The notes under the pieces: generated by a model
Told to the model about the DNA's origin: nothing
Databases searched by the model: none
The model's input: the letters and a program-made list of their open reading frames with translations, nothing else
Position numbers and translations under genes: made by a program
Source of the DNA: Lachnospiraceae bacterium
Lineage (GTDB): Bacteria; Bacillota; Clostridia; Lachnospirales; Lachnospiraceae
Length of the DNA: 58,905 bases
Reading direction: 5' to 3'
Assembly: GCA_024693845.1 (NCBI GenBank)
Contig: JAILKJ010000084.1
Coordinates: 1 to 58,905 of the forward strand
Shown here: positions 52,142 through 58,905 of the stretch, in pieces
Layout: each line of letters starts with the position of its first letter
How positions within the stretch are numbered: the stretch's first letter is position 1

Positions 52142-53377
52142 ATGGCGAGAAACGACGGCAGCGTCTTCCTCAATTTCTTCTACGAGCTGAGGCGCAAGGA
52201 ACTGCATATCGGCCTGACGGAGTGGATGACCCTCCTGGAGGCACTGGATCAGGGCCTGGCAGGAAGCCAGCTGACGGATTTCTATTACCTGGCAAGAATG
52301 ATCCTGGTAAAGAGCGAGACGGATTTCGATAAATTCGACACCGCTTTTGAAGAGTGCTTTAAAGGAGCCCAGAAGGATACCGAGGTCACCCAGCAGATGC
52401 TCAAGTGGCTGGATAAAAAAGAGCTGCAGGATGAGCTGGCCAAGACCGACAGAGATACAGAGTGGGCCAACCGGCACAGCGCCGACGAGATGAAGATCGA
52501 TAAGGACGATGTGGAGACTAAATTCAAGCAGCGTCTCAAGGATCAGACAGAGGAGCACAACGGCGGCTCCTTCTGGATCGGAACGGCGGGAGCAACCCCC
52601 TTCGGTAATTCCGGCAATTACGTGGGCGGCGTGAGAGTCGGCGGTGCCAGCGGATACCAGTCGGCCTTCGAGGTTGTGGGAGCCAGGAAGTTCAGGGATT
52701 TCAGAGATGACCGGGTGTTGGAGAACCGCCAGTTTCAGATGGCCCTTCGCCGGCTTCGGCAGTTTTCCACCAAGCTGGATATTCCCAAAACGGAGCTGGA
52801 TATCGACGAGACGATCCATAAGACCTGCAACAGGGGAGGCTTGCTGCAGATCGAGATGATGCGTCCCCGCAAAAATGCGGTGAAGCTGCTTTTGCTCATG
52901 GACTCGGGAGGAACCATGATCCCTTACTCCAGTCTGGTAAACGAGCTGTTCCAGACGGTGAGCAAGTCAAATCATTTCAAGGATGTAAAATGCTATTATT
53001 TCCATAACTGCATTTACTCCAAGGTATATAAGACGCCGGAATGTGAGAACGGAGACTGGGTGGATACGGACTGGATGTTCCGGAATCTGTCCTCGGATTA
53101 CAAGGTCATCATCGTGGGTGATGCGGCCATGGCTCCGGAGGAGCTGTATTCCACCACGGGCAATTACAGAGGCCCCAACGGCGGCCTGTCCGGCTGGGAG
53201 TGGCTGAATCTTTTAAAGAGTCACTATAAGAAGATCATCTGGATGAATCCGAAGATGGCACCCCGCCGCGCGCCCTGGAGAGAGGCGGAGACGGCCATAG
53301 GTCAGCTCCTTCCGATGTACAAGCTGACGGTCAGCGGATTGAACCAGGGAATGAAAAAGCTAATGGAAACCAGATAA
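52142..53377 (+). CDS. VWA-domain (CoxE-like) protein, MoxR partner
   Basis: This is a 411-residue protein of the CoxE-like VWA group. The N-terminal half is helical and charged (NFFYELRRKELHIGLTEWMT). The VWA domain (about residues 245-410) begins KLLLLMDSGGTMIPYSS. The MIDAS motif is DSGGT rather than DxSxS, so metal binding may be altered. VVIVGDAAMAPEEL follows. It is the usual partner of MoxR ATPases in assembling or remodelling protein complexes. Palindromic repeat units end 11 bases before its start. The client protein is unknown. Confidence 0.88.
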   Translation: MARNDGSVFLNFFYELRRKELHIGLTEWMTLLEALDQGLAGSQLTDFYYLARMILVKSETDFDKFDTAFEECFKGAQKDTEVTQQMLKWLDKKELQDELAKTDRDTEWANRHSADEMKIDKDDVETKFKQRLKDQTEEHNGGSFWIGTAGATPFGNSGNYVGGVRVGGASGYQSAFEVVGARKFRDFRDDRVLENRQFQMALRRLRQFSTKLDIPKTELDIDETIHKTCNRGGLLQIEMMRPRKNAVKLLLLMDSGGTMIPYSSLVNELFQTVSKSNHFKDVKCYYFHNCIYSKVYKTPECENGDWVDTDWMFRNLSSDYKVIIVGDAAMAPEELYSTTGNYRGPNGGLSGWEWLNLLKSHYKKIIWMNPKMAPRRAPWREAETAIGQLLPMYKLTVSGLNQGMKKLMETR

Positions 53378-53391
53378 AAGGAGGTTACACT

Positions 53392-53916
53392 ATGAAAAAA
53401 ATGGAGGATTATGTAAGGGCAATACCGGATTTTCCGGAGCCGGGTATCATATTCCGGGACGTTACCAGCGTTCTGATGGATCCCGACGGACTTGCGCTTG
53501 CCATCGATTCCATGAAGGAAAAACTTGAAGGGGTGGATTTCGATGTGGTGGTAGGAACCGAATCGAGAGGATTTATGTTCGGTGTACCCATCGCTTATGA
53601 GATGCACAAGGCCTTCGTTCCCGTACGCAAGAAAGGTAAGCTCCCCATGGAGACCATTGAGCAGAGCTATGATCTTGAGTACGGCAGCGCAACGGTGGAG
53701 ATGCACACGGATTCCATCAAGCCGGGACAGAAGGTTGTGGTAGTAGATGATCTGATCGCTACCGGCGGCACCATCGAGGCAAGCATCAAGATGATCGAAC
53801 GCCTGGGAGGCGAAGTGGTAAAGGTCGTATTTTTGATGGAGCTTGCCGGCCTGAAGGGAAGAGATAAGCTTCAGGGATACGATGTGGACAGTGTGATCAT
53901 TTATGAGGGTAAATAA
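53392..53916 (+). CDS. apt: Adenine phosphoribosyltransferase
   Basis: This is a 174-residue salvage enzyme (adenine + PRPP to AMP). The N-terminal IPDFPEPGIIFRDVTSVLMD, the VVGTESRGFMFGVPIAYEM stretch, and the PRPP-binding VVVVDDLIATGGTIEAS (about residues 117-133) are diagnostic. AAGGAGGTTACACT precedes the ATG. An NCS2 purine permease follows by 38 bases, giving uptake plus salvage in one unit. Confidence 0.97.
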   Translation: MKKMEDYVRAIPDFPEPGIIFRDVTSVLMDPDGLALAIDSMKEKLEGVDFDVVVGTESRGFMFGVPIAYEMHKAFVPVRKKGKLPMETIEQSYDLEYGSATVEMHTDSIKPGQKVVVVDDLIATGGTIEASIKMIERLGGEVVKVVFLMELAGLKGRDKLQGYDVDSVIIYEGK

Positions 53917-53954
53917 GCCCTTTGGATGATAAATAAATGTGGAGGAGATAAGAC

Positions 53955-55313
53955 ATGTTGGAAAAAATGTTCAAACTCAAAGAGAACAACACCAACGTCA
54001 GAACCGAGGTTCTCGGTGGACTGACAACCTTTATGACCATGGCCTACATTCTGGCGGTCAACCCGAATCTGCTTTCGGCTTCGGGCATGGATCCCACAGC
54101 CGTGCTCATCGCTACGGCACTGGCCTCCTTTGTAGGTACCCTGTGTATGGCGCTTTTGGCAAACTATCCGTTTGCACTGGCACCGGGCATGGGTCTTAAC
54201 GCATACTTTGCGTTTACGGTATGCGGTGCGATGGGATATTCCTGGCAGACAGCTCTGATGGCTGTATTTGCAGAAGGTATCATCTTCATCATCCTGTCCC
54301 TGACCAATGTACGTGAGGCGATCTTCAATGCCATCCCCCTTACCCTGAAAAAGGGCGTGAGTGCAGGTATCGGTCTTTTCATCGCTTTCATCGGTCTGCA
54401 GGGCGCACACATCGTTGTTAACAACGATTCCACCCTGGTATCCTATGTGAATTTCAGAAGCGCCTTCAATACCGAAGGTATCTGTGCACTGCTGGCACTG
54501 ATCGGACTTTTCATTACCGCAGTCCTTTACATCAAGAATGTAAGAGGCTCCATCCTGATCGGTATCATTGCAACCTGGGTACTTGGTATGATCGCTCAGG
54601 CTGTCGGCCTTTATCAGGTTACCCCTGATGCAGGTTTCTATTCCCTGTATCCCACCTTCGGAATGACGAATTTCTCCGCCCTGGGACAAACCTTCGGACA
54701 GGTGTTCAAGGCTGACTTCGCCAATGTGGATATTGTGAACTTCATCGTTGTTCTGTTCGCTTTCCTGTTCGTGGATATGTTTGATACCCTTGGAACCCTC
54801 ATCGGTGTGGCTACCAAAGCCAACATGCTGGATAAGGACGGAAAGCTGCCCCGCATTAAGCAGGCACTTCTGGCTGATGCTATCGCAACCAGTGCAGGTG
54901 CTGTTTTCGGTACCTCCACTACGACTACCTTCGTAGAGAGCTCCGCCGGTGTTGGTGAGGGCGCAAGAACCGGTCTTGCTTCTGTAGTGACCGGCTTTCT
55001 GTTCCTTGTTTCCATCTTCCTGGCACCCATCTTTACGGCGATCCCGGGCTTTGCTACGGCACCCGCGCTGATCTTCGTAGGATTCCTGATGCTGGGCGCT
55101 GTTGTTGACGTTGATTTCAACGACCTGACGGAAGCTGTACCGGCTTACCTTTGCATCCTGGCTATGCCTCTGATGTACTCCATCTCCGAAGGTATCGCCA
55201 TCGGCGTTATCTCTTATGTGATCATCAACCTTTGCTGTGGCAAGAGCAAGAAGATCACTCCGCTGATGTACATCCTTGCGGTGCTGTTCGTTTGCAAGTA
55301 CATATTCTTATAA
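53955..55313 (+). CDS. NCS2 family purine permease (guanine/hypoxanthine or adenine type)
   Basis: This is a 452-residue transporter with 12-14 membrane helices, of the AzgA/GhxP branch of the NCS2 family. VLGGLTTFMTMAYILAVNP is the typical N-terminus, APGMGLNAYFAFTVC (about residues 76-90) lines the substrate site, and DMFDTLGTLIGVATKANMLD (about 274-293) is diagnostic. SSAGVGEGARTGLASVVTG carries the conserved loop. It probably imports purine bases for apt beside it. GGAGGAGAT precedes the ATG. Confidence 0.9.
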   Translation: MLEKMFKLKENNTNVRTEVLGGLTTFMTMAYILAVNPNLLSASGMDPTAVLIATALASFVGTLCMALLANYPFALAPGMGLNAYFAFTVCGAMGYSWQTALMAVFAEGIIFIILSLTNVREAIFNAIPLTLKKGVSAGIGLFIAFIGLQGAHIVVNNDSTLVSYVNFRSAFNTEGICALLALIGLFITAVLYIKNVRGSILIGIIATWVLGMIAQAVGLYQVTPDAGFYSLYPTFGMTNFSALGQTFGQVFKADFANVDIVNFIVVLFAFLFVDMFDTLGTLIGVATKANMLDKDGKLPRIKQALLADAIATSAGAVFGTSTTTTFVESSAGVGEGARTGLASVVTGFLFLVSIFLAPIFTAIPGFATAPALIFVGFLMLGAVVDVDFNDLTEAVPAYLCILAMPLMYSISEGIAIGVISYVIINLCCGKSKKITPLMYILAVLFVCKYIFL

Positions 55314-55393
55314 TAGGATTGTGAAAGTGGCCTTACAGGCATAAACTCCGCACGAAACAATCCGTATTATAAATACATAGATATCTCATAAGA

Positions 55394-55427
55394 AAAGCCC
55401 GGCCCCTCAATGGGATCGGGCTTTTTT
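55394..55427. terminator. Bidirectional terminator between the permease and phosphatase genes
   Basis: AAAAGCCCG pairs with CGGGCTTTT around an imperfect inner stem (CCCC..GGG), followed by further T residues on the plus strand and preceded by an A-run, so it serves both convergent genes. Confidence 0.88.
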
Positions 55428-55449
55428 ACGTGTAAATTGGAGCGATATG

Positions 55450-56004
55450 CTACGGTATCAGCTGCATCAGCTTGCAGTTGGGGATGCCGGCGCTCCAGAA
55501 GTCTGCGCGGCTGTAGCCACGGATCCGGCTGACGATGCTGGAGTTCATGGCGCCGTGTCCCACGATCAGCACATCTTTGCCTTCTTCCAGAAGGGGATAA
55601 ACCTTTTCATCCAGAAAGGCGCCCGTCCGTTCAAAGAGCTCATCCAGACTTTCGGCGCCGCCGGGGGCTTCGGTGTAATTGGCGGGATCCTTGAAAAGTA
55701 CGTTGATGGGGCAGTCGGGAATCTGAAAACTGTTAGCCAGTCCTTCAAAGTCGCCGAAAGACATCTCCATCAGCCGGTCATCGGTGATAATGGGAATATC
55801 CCGGCCCTCCAGCAGGATATCGGCTGTCTGTCTGGCCCGGATCAGCGGAGAGCAGAAGCAGATATCAAAGTTAGTCTCTGCATACTCATCGTGGGCCTTC
55901 CCGGCCATTTCCCGGCCTTCTTCGTTTAAGGGGATATCGGTTCTTCCCTGAAGCTTTCTAAGTACGTTCCAATCAGTAGTACCGTGTCTTATGATATAAA
56001 GCAT
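55450..56004 (-). CDS. Histidine phosphatase family protein (phosphoglycerate-mutase-like)
   Basis: This is a 184-residue phosphatase. The phosphohistidine motif is RHGTTDWN (residues 6-13), EMSFGDFEGL (about 80) contains the acid, and VGHGAMNSSI (about 148-157) has the second His. Small members often act on broad sugar or nucleotide phosphates, and the exact substrate cannot be told. It is convergent with the permease across a shared terminator. GAGGTAAG precedes the ATG on the minus strand. Confidence 0.92.
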   Translation of the reverse strand: MLYIIRHGTTDWNVLRKLQGRTDIPLNEEGREMAGKAHDEYAETNFDICFCSPLIRARQTADILLEGRDIPIITDDRLMEMSFGDFEGLANSFQIPDCPINVLFKDPANYTEAPGGAESLDELFERTGAFLDEKVYPLLEEGKDVLIVGHGAMNSSIVSRIRGYSRADFWSAGIPNCKLMQLIP

Positions 56005-56181
56005 TTTTCTTACCTCGCATTTCTTTTGCCTTGCTCATTTTACTCTGTATGGCTGGAAAAAAGCAAGGGGCCGTGGGCATTTTTCCATGGTGTAATCGCC
56101 GCTTATGTAGTACAATGAAATGGATTACGGGAAAGATGCCGCAAGGAGCTTTCCCGGTTTAGCAGGAGTAAGGAACCGTCT

Positions 56182-57648
56182 ATGAAAAAGTGTGCGCCGG
56201 AACATCGGATAAAAACGGTGCTCCCGGGATCTATCGCCGAGGAGTTGGAGATAGAGCCGGGAGATGTTTTGCTGTCCATTGATGAACAGCCTATCCGTGA
56301 TGTCTTCGATTATCGCTTCATGATCAAGGACGAAGAACTGGTGGTGCTGATCCGCAAACCGGACGGGGAAGAGTGGGAGCTGGAGATCGAAAAGGACGAG
56401 GACGAGGACCTTGGCCTGGAATTTGAAAACGATCTGATGAGCGAATACCGGAGCTGCTCCAATAAATGCATTTTCTGCTTCATCGATCAGATGCCGCCGG
56501 GGATGCGGGAAACCCTGTACTTCAAGGACGATGATTCCAGACTTTCCTTTTTGCAGGGCAATTATATTACCCTGACCAATATGTCCGATGATGACATAGA
56601 CCGTATCATCCGGATGGGACTTGCCCCCATCAATGTTTCGGTACATTCCACGGAGCCGGAGCTGCGCTGCGAGATGCTGCACAACCGGTTTGCGGGGGAC
56701 AAGCTGAAATACCTGGACAGGCTTTTTGAAGGGCACGTGGAAATGAACGGACAGATCGTTCTGTGCAGAGGCGTCAACGACGGAGAGCATTTGGACCGCA
56801 CCATAGGGGATCTTTCGAAATACCTGCCCTTCATGCGAAGCCTTTCGGTGGTTCCGGCGGGCATCACTAAATACAGAGACGGGCTTTATCCGCTGACACT
56901 TTTCTCCAAGGAGGAAGCAGGGGCGGTCATCGATCAGATCGAGGCATGGCAGAAGAGATTGTATGAAAAGTGGGGGCTCCACTTTGTGCATGCATCCGAT
57001 GAGTGGTATATCCTGGCGGAAAGAGATTTCCCCGAAGAGGATCGGTACGATGGCTATCTCCAGCTGGAAAACGGCGTAGGAATGATGCGGTTGCTGATCC
57101 TGGAGTTTGAGGAGGAATTGGAGAGTCGCGCAGGGGAGAGTGAGACCGGTGATAAGGGATCAGGGGATACGAAGGAAGGCGGGTTTTTGCGGCATGTTTC
57201 GGTTGCCACCGGCAAACTTCCCTATCCAACCCTGGATGGTTTTGCCCGGCGACTGGAAAGCATTTATCCGTGGCTGAAAGTCTCCGTCCACTGTATCCGC
57301 AATGATTTCTTCGGGGAGACCATTACGGTCACGGGACTGATCACCGGCGGGGATCTCATCGCCCAGCTCTCGGAGAAGAAGGGCGCAGGCGAGGATCTGG
57401 GAGAGGTACTTTTGCTGCCCACTAATATGCTCCGTTCCGGGGAAGAGGTCTTCCTGGATGATCTGACCATATCGGATGTGAAGAAAGCGCTGGATATGGA
57501 TGTGCAGATCATCGGCGTATCGGGAAGCGATTTTGTCCGGGCTGTTGCCGACGGGTTCTATGAACGGGACAGAGAGAACGATGAGGACAGTTTTGTGTAT
57601 GTGAAGGAATATGACAGGGAGGAAGCTGTATGGGAAGAAAAGATGTGA
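56182..57648 (+). CDS. PDZ / radical-SAM-like DUF512 protein
   Basis: This is a 488-residue protein. An N-terminal PDZ-like domain (about residues 5-80, with GDVLLSIDEQPI) is followed by the radical-SAM-type cysteine motif CSNKCIFCF (about 92-100) and FQGNYITLTN-like segments (here FLQGNYITLTN). The C-terminal DUF512 domain follows (about 290-480, with VATGKLPYPTLDGFARRLES). Cysteines spaced Cx3Cx2C would bind a 4Fe-4S cluster. The family is common in anaerobic Bacillota, often near der; its reaction is not established. It overlaps the following small gene by 19 bases. Confidence 0.9.
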   Translation: MKKCAPEHRIKTVLPGSIAEELEIEPGDVLLSIDEQPIRDVFDYRFMIKDEELVVLIRKPDGEEWELEIEKDEDEDLGLEFENDLMSEYRSCSNKCIFCFIDQMPPGMRETLYFKDDDSRLSFLQGNYITLTNMSDDDIDRIIRMGLAPINVSVHSTEPELRCEMLHNRFAGDKLKYLDRLFEGHVEMNGQIVLCRGVNDGEHLDRTIGDLSKYLPFMRSLSVVPAGITKYRDGLYPLTLFSKEEAGAVIDQIEAWQKRLYEKWGLHFVHASDEWYILAERDFPEEDRYDGYLQLENGVGMMRLLILEFEEELESRAGESETGDKGSGDTKEGGFLRHVSVATGKLPYPTLDGFARRLESIYPWLKVSVHCIRNDFFGETITVTGLITGGDLIAQLSEKKGAGEDLGEVLLLPTNMLRSGEEVFLDDLTISDVKKALDMDVQIIGVSGSDFVRAVADGFYERDRENDEDSFVYVKEYDREEAVWEEKM

Positions 57649-58181
57649 ACAAACCGGTGAGGGTCATTCTGTTTTTGGCTGTGCTGGCTGTGGCGGGATG
57701 GTTTGCTTATACTAACTTTATGAAGCCACTGGATGTGGAGGCGGATCTTAAGATGAGCGAATCCCAACTGGCCGCCAAACATAAATCCACCTTTACGGAT
57801 AATCCGAAAATGGCCGGAAAGGTTCCCCAGTATACCGAGCCGGAGAAGACAACTATCACGGTACGGTCCGACGGCACTTTTGACGTGATCTATGCCAACG
57901 GGGTGCAGATCGGGGTAGGCACCGCAAACACGCATGCCACGGCATACAATGTGAAATGGGGTGATGGTGATGAAACGGCCATCAGAAATCTTACCTTTAA
58001 GCATGATACGCCTTTTGAAGTCTTAAATGATATGGCAGAGGGGAGCTCCACGGCATCCTTTTATCCCAACGAGGCGAACAATACCTGCTTTGTCTGGGTC
58101 CGCAACGACACCACGGGCCGTATCATCTATCTTGCCTATTACACGGACCTGAAAAAAGTATCCGAGGCGTTGGCCTTTTAA
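57630..58181 (+). CDS. Membrane-anchored small protein of unknown function
   Basis: This is a 183-residue protein with a basic N-terminus (MGRKDVNKPVR) and one membrane segment (about residues 12-28, VILFLAVLAVAGWFAYT). The rest is a single extracellular beta-rich domain (TTITVRSDGTFDVIYANGVQ). The start is inside the DUF512 gene with AGGGAGG upstream, and the 19-base overlap implies coupling. No family motif is recognised. The coupling suggests a link to the DUF512 protein, but one is cytoplasmic and this one extracellular. Confidence 0.65.
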   Translation: MGRKDVNKPVRVILFLAVLAVAGWFAYTNFMKPLDVEADLKMSESQLAAKHKSTFTDNPKMAGKVPQYTEPEKTTITVRSDGTFDVIYANGVQIGVGTANTHATAYNVKWGDGDETAIRNLTFKHDTPFEVLNDMAEGSSTASFYPNEANNTCFVWVRNDTTGRIIYLAYYTDLKKVSEALAF

Positions 58182-58199
58182 CCGGGGTAGTGCTATACT
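58170..58199 (+). promoter_or_regulatory. Promoter TTGGCC-18-TATACT before the phosphorylase gene
   Basis: TTGGCC (58170-58175) and TATACT (58194-58199) are 18 bases apart, with TGC directly before the -10 (an extended -10). It overlaps the end of the preceding gene. Confidence 0.45.
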
Positions 58200-58242
58200 A
58201 AAGCCACATGAAATATATAAATCAGGAAAGGAATGAGCGGTA

Positions 58243-58905
58243 TGAAAAATGATGTAACAATGAAACTGCAGAGCTGTTATGAGAGTGTACGTGCGAAGAC
58301 GGATTTTGTGCCGAAGATCGCTGTAGTGCTCGGATCCGGTCTGGGTGATTTTGCGGATACCATGAAGGATATCGTAGCCGAGATCAGCTATTCGGATATT
58401 GAAGGGTTCCCTGTATCCACGGTTCCCGGCCATGCGGGCAAATACATCATGGGCTATATCGAGGATGTTCCCGTGATCTGCATGAAGGGCAGGGTGCATT
58501 ACTACGAAGGTTATGCCATGAGCGATGTGGTACTGCCCATCCGCCTGATGAGAAAACTGGGAGCGGAGATCCTTTTCCTGACCAATGCTTCCGGCGGTAT
58601 CAATAAGAGCTTTTCCGCAGGTGATCTGATGCTGATCACCGATCATATCGCATCCTTTGTGCCCAATCCGCTGATCGGTCCCAATGATCCGGATCTGGGG
58701 GTACGTTTCCCGGATATGAGCAGTATCTATGATAAAGAGCTTTCCGGCGTGATCCGCCAGGTTTCCAGAGATGAGAGGATCCCGATCCAGGAGGGCGTAT
58801 ATATCCAGTTCACCGGTCCTTCCTACGAATCTCCCGCAGAGGTGAGAATGGCAGGTATCCTGGGCGCCGATGCGGTGGGCATGTCGACTACGGTGGAGGC
58901 CATCG
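58243..58905 (+). CDS. Purine-nucleoside phosphorylase (3' end cut by window)
   Basis: 221 codons are present and the frame is open to the window end. The family marks are AVVLGSGLGDFADTM (about residues 26-40), the phosphate/base site MKGRVHYYEGYAM (about 82-94), LTNASGGINKSFS (about 113-125), and FTGPSYESPAEVRMAGILGA with AVGMSTTVEAI at the cut end. It cleaves purine nucleosides to base plus (deoxy)ribose-1-phosphate and fits with the nearby apt and NCS2 permease. ATG 58243 follows AAAGGA by nine bases; an in-frame ATG at 58234 overlaps that site. Confidence 0.95.

Noticed and set aside
51015-53377. MoxR/VWA pair as an antiviral system
   Set aside because: Such pairs are widespread housekeeping assembly factors; there is no effector or other defence gene nearby.
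53917-53954. Purine riboswitch before the purine permease or phosphorylase genes
   Set aside because: The gaps (38 bases here, about 60 before 58243) are too short for the aptamer and no matching core was seen.

Overview
The window looks like the chromosome of a Lachnospiraceae-type member of the Bacillota (class Clostridia). The evidence is gene order and gene families: yceD-rpmF-plsX-acpP-rnc-smc-ftsY in one run, tmcAL directly before pta, a PFL/ACT pair, a clostripain-type C11 peptidase with a glycine/arginine-rich N-terminus, a giant secreted modular protein ending in a BspA-like leucine-rich repeat, and AGGAGG-type ribosome binding sites. No 16S rRNA or complete tRNA is present, so genus cannot be given.

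Region 1 (1-7122) is the right-hand part of an integrated mobile element, visibly more AT-rich than what follows. It holds a truncated CHC2 zinc-finger primase, a VapE-like replication ATPase, an origin-like intergenic region (six CTGACTAC-type repeats flanking an AT-rich tract), small zinc-ribbon proteins, a GC-rich hairpin region that could be a packaging site, a P27-like small terminase with no large terminase, a coiled-coil protein, a small basic protein, a sigma-70-like factor, and a short structured minus-strand RNA candidate. It ends in a 27-base copy of a tRNA 3' end (probably tRNA-Leu). The order primase, replication ATPase, iteron origin, lone terS is that of phage-inducible chromosomal islands (phage satellites). 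I regard an undescribed clostridial satellite as the most interesting content. Integrase and regulators would lie left of the window.

Region 2 (7123-18844) is host chromosome: a DUF308 membrane protein and a lipoprotein; a convergent chemotaxis receptor; then a long co-directional run with a zf-HC2 anti-sigma-like protein, polA, coaE, an FtsA-like ATPase, an ECF-type sigma factor, a 36-residue membrane peptide, an integral membrane protein and a PrsW-type protease.

Region 3 (18845-29661) is a small membrane protein followed by a 3413-residue secreted protein built from five modules of about 350 residues, two beta-helix-like domains, Ig-like and MBG-like domains and a leucine-rich C-terminus.

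Region 4 (29662-39359) has a WalJ/YycJ-like hydrolase, an ACT protein with its PFL partner, tmcAL and pta. A block of three consecutive hairpins follows where ackA is often found, then a C11 peptidase, a HerA-like DUF853 ATPase and a small conserved protein.

Region 5 (39360-50979) is the lipid/ribosome/chromosome-segregation run yceD-rpmF-plsX-acpP-rnc-smc-ftsY behind a consensus promoter, followed by threonine ammonia-lyase and an isolated polysaccharide polymerase/chain-length-regulator-like pair.

Region 6 (50980-58905) has a MoxR ATPase and a VWA protein separated by three palindromic repeat units, purine salvage genes (apt, an NCS2 permease, and a purine nucleoside phosphorylase cut by the window end), a histidine phosphatase, and a PDZ/radical-SAM DUF512 protein with a small membrane-anchored partner.
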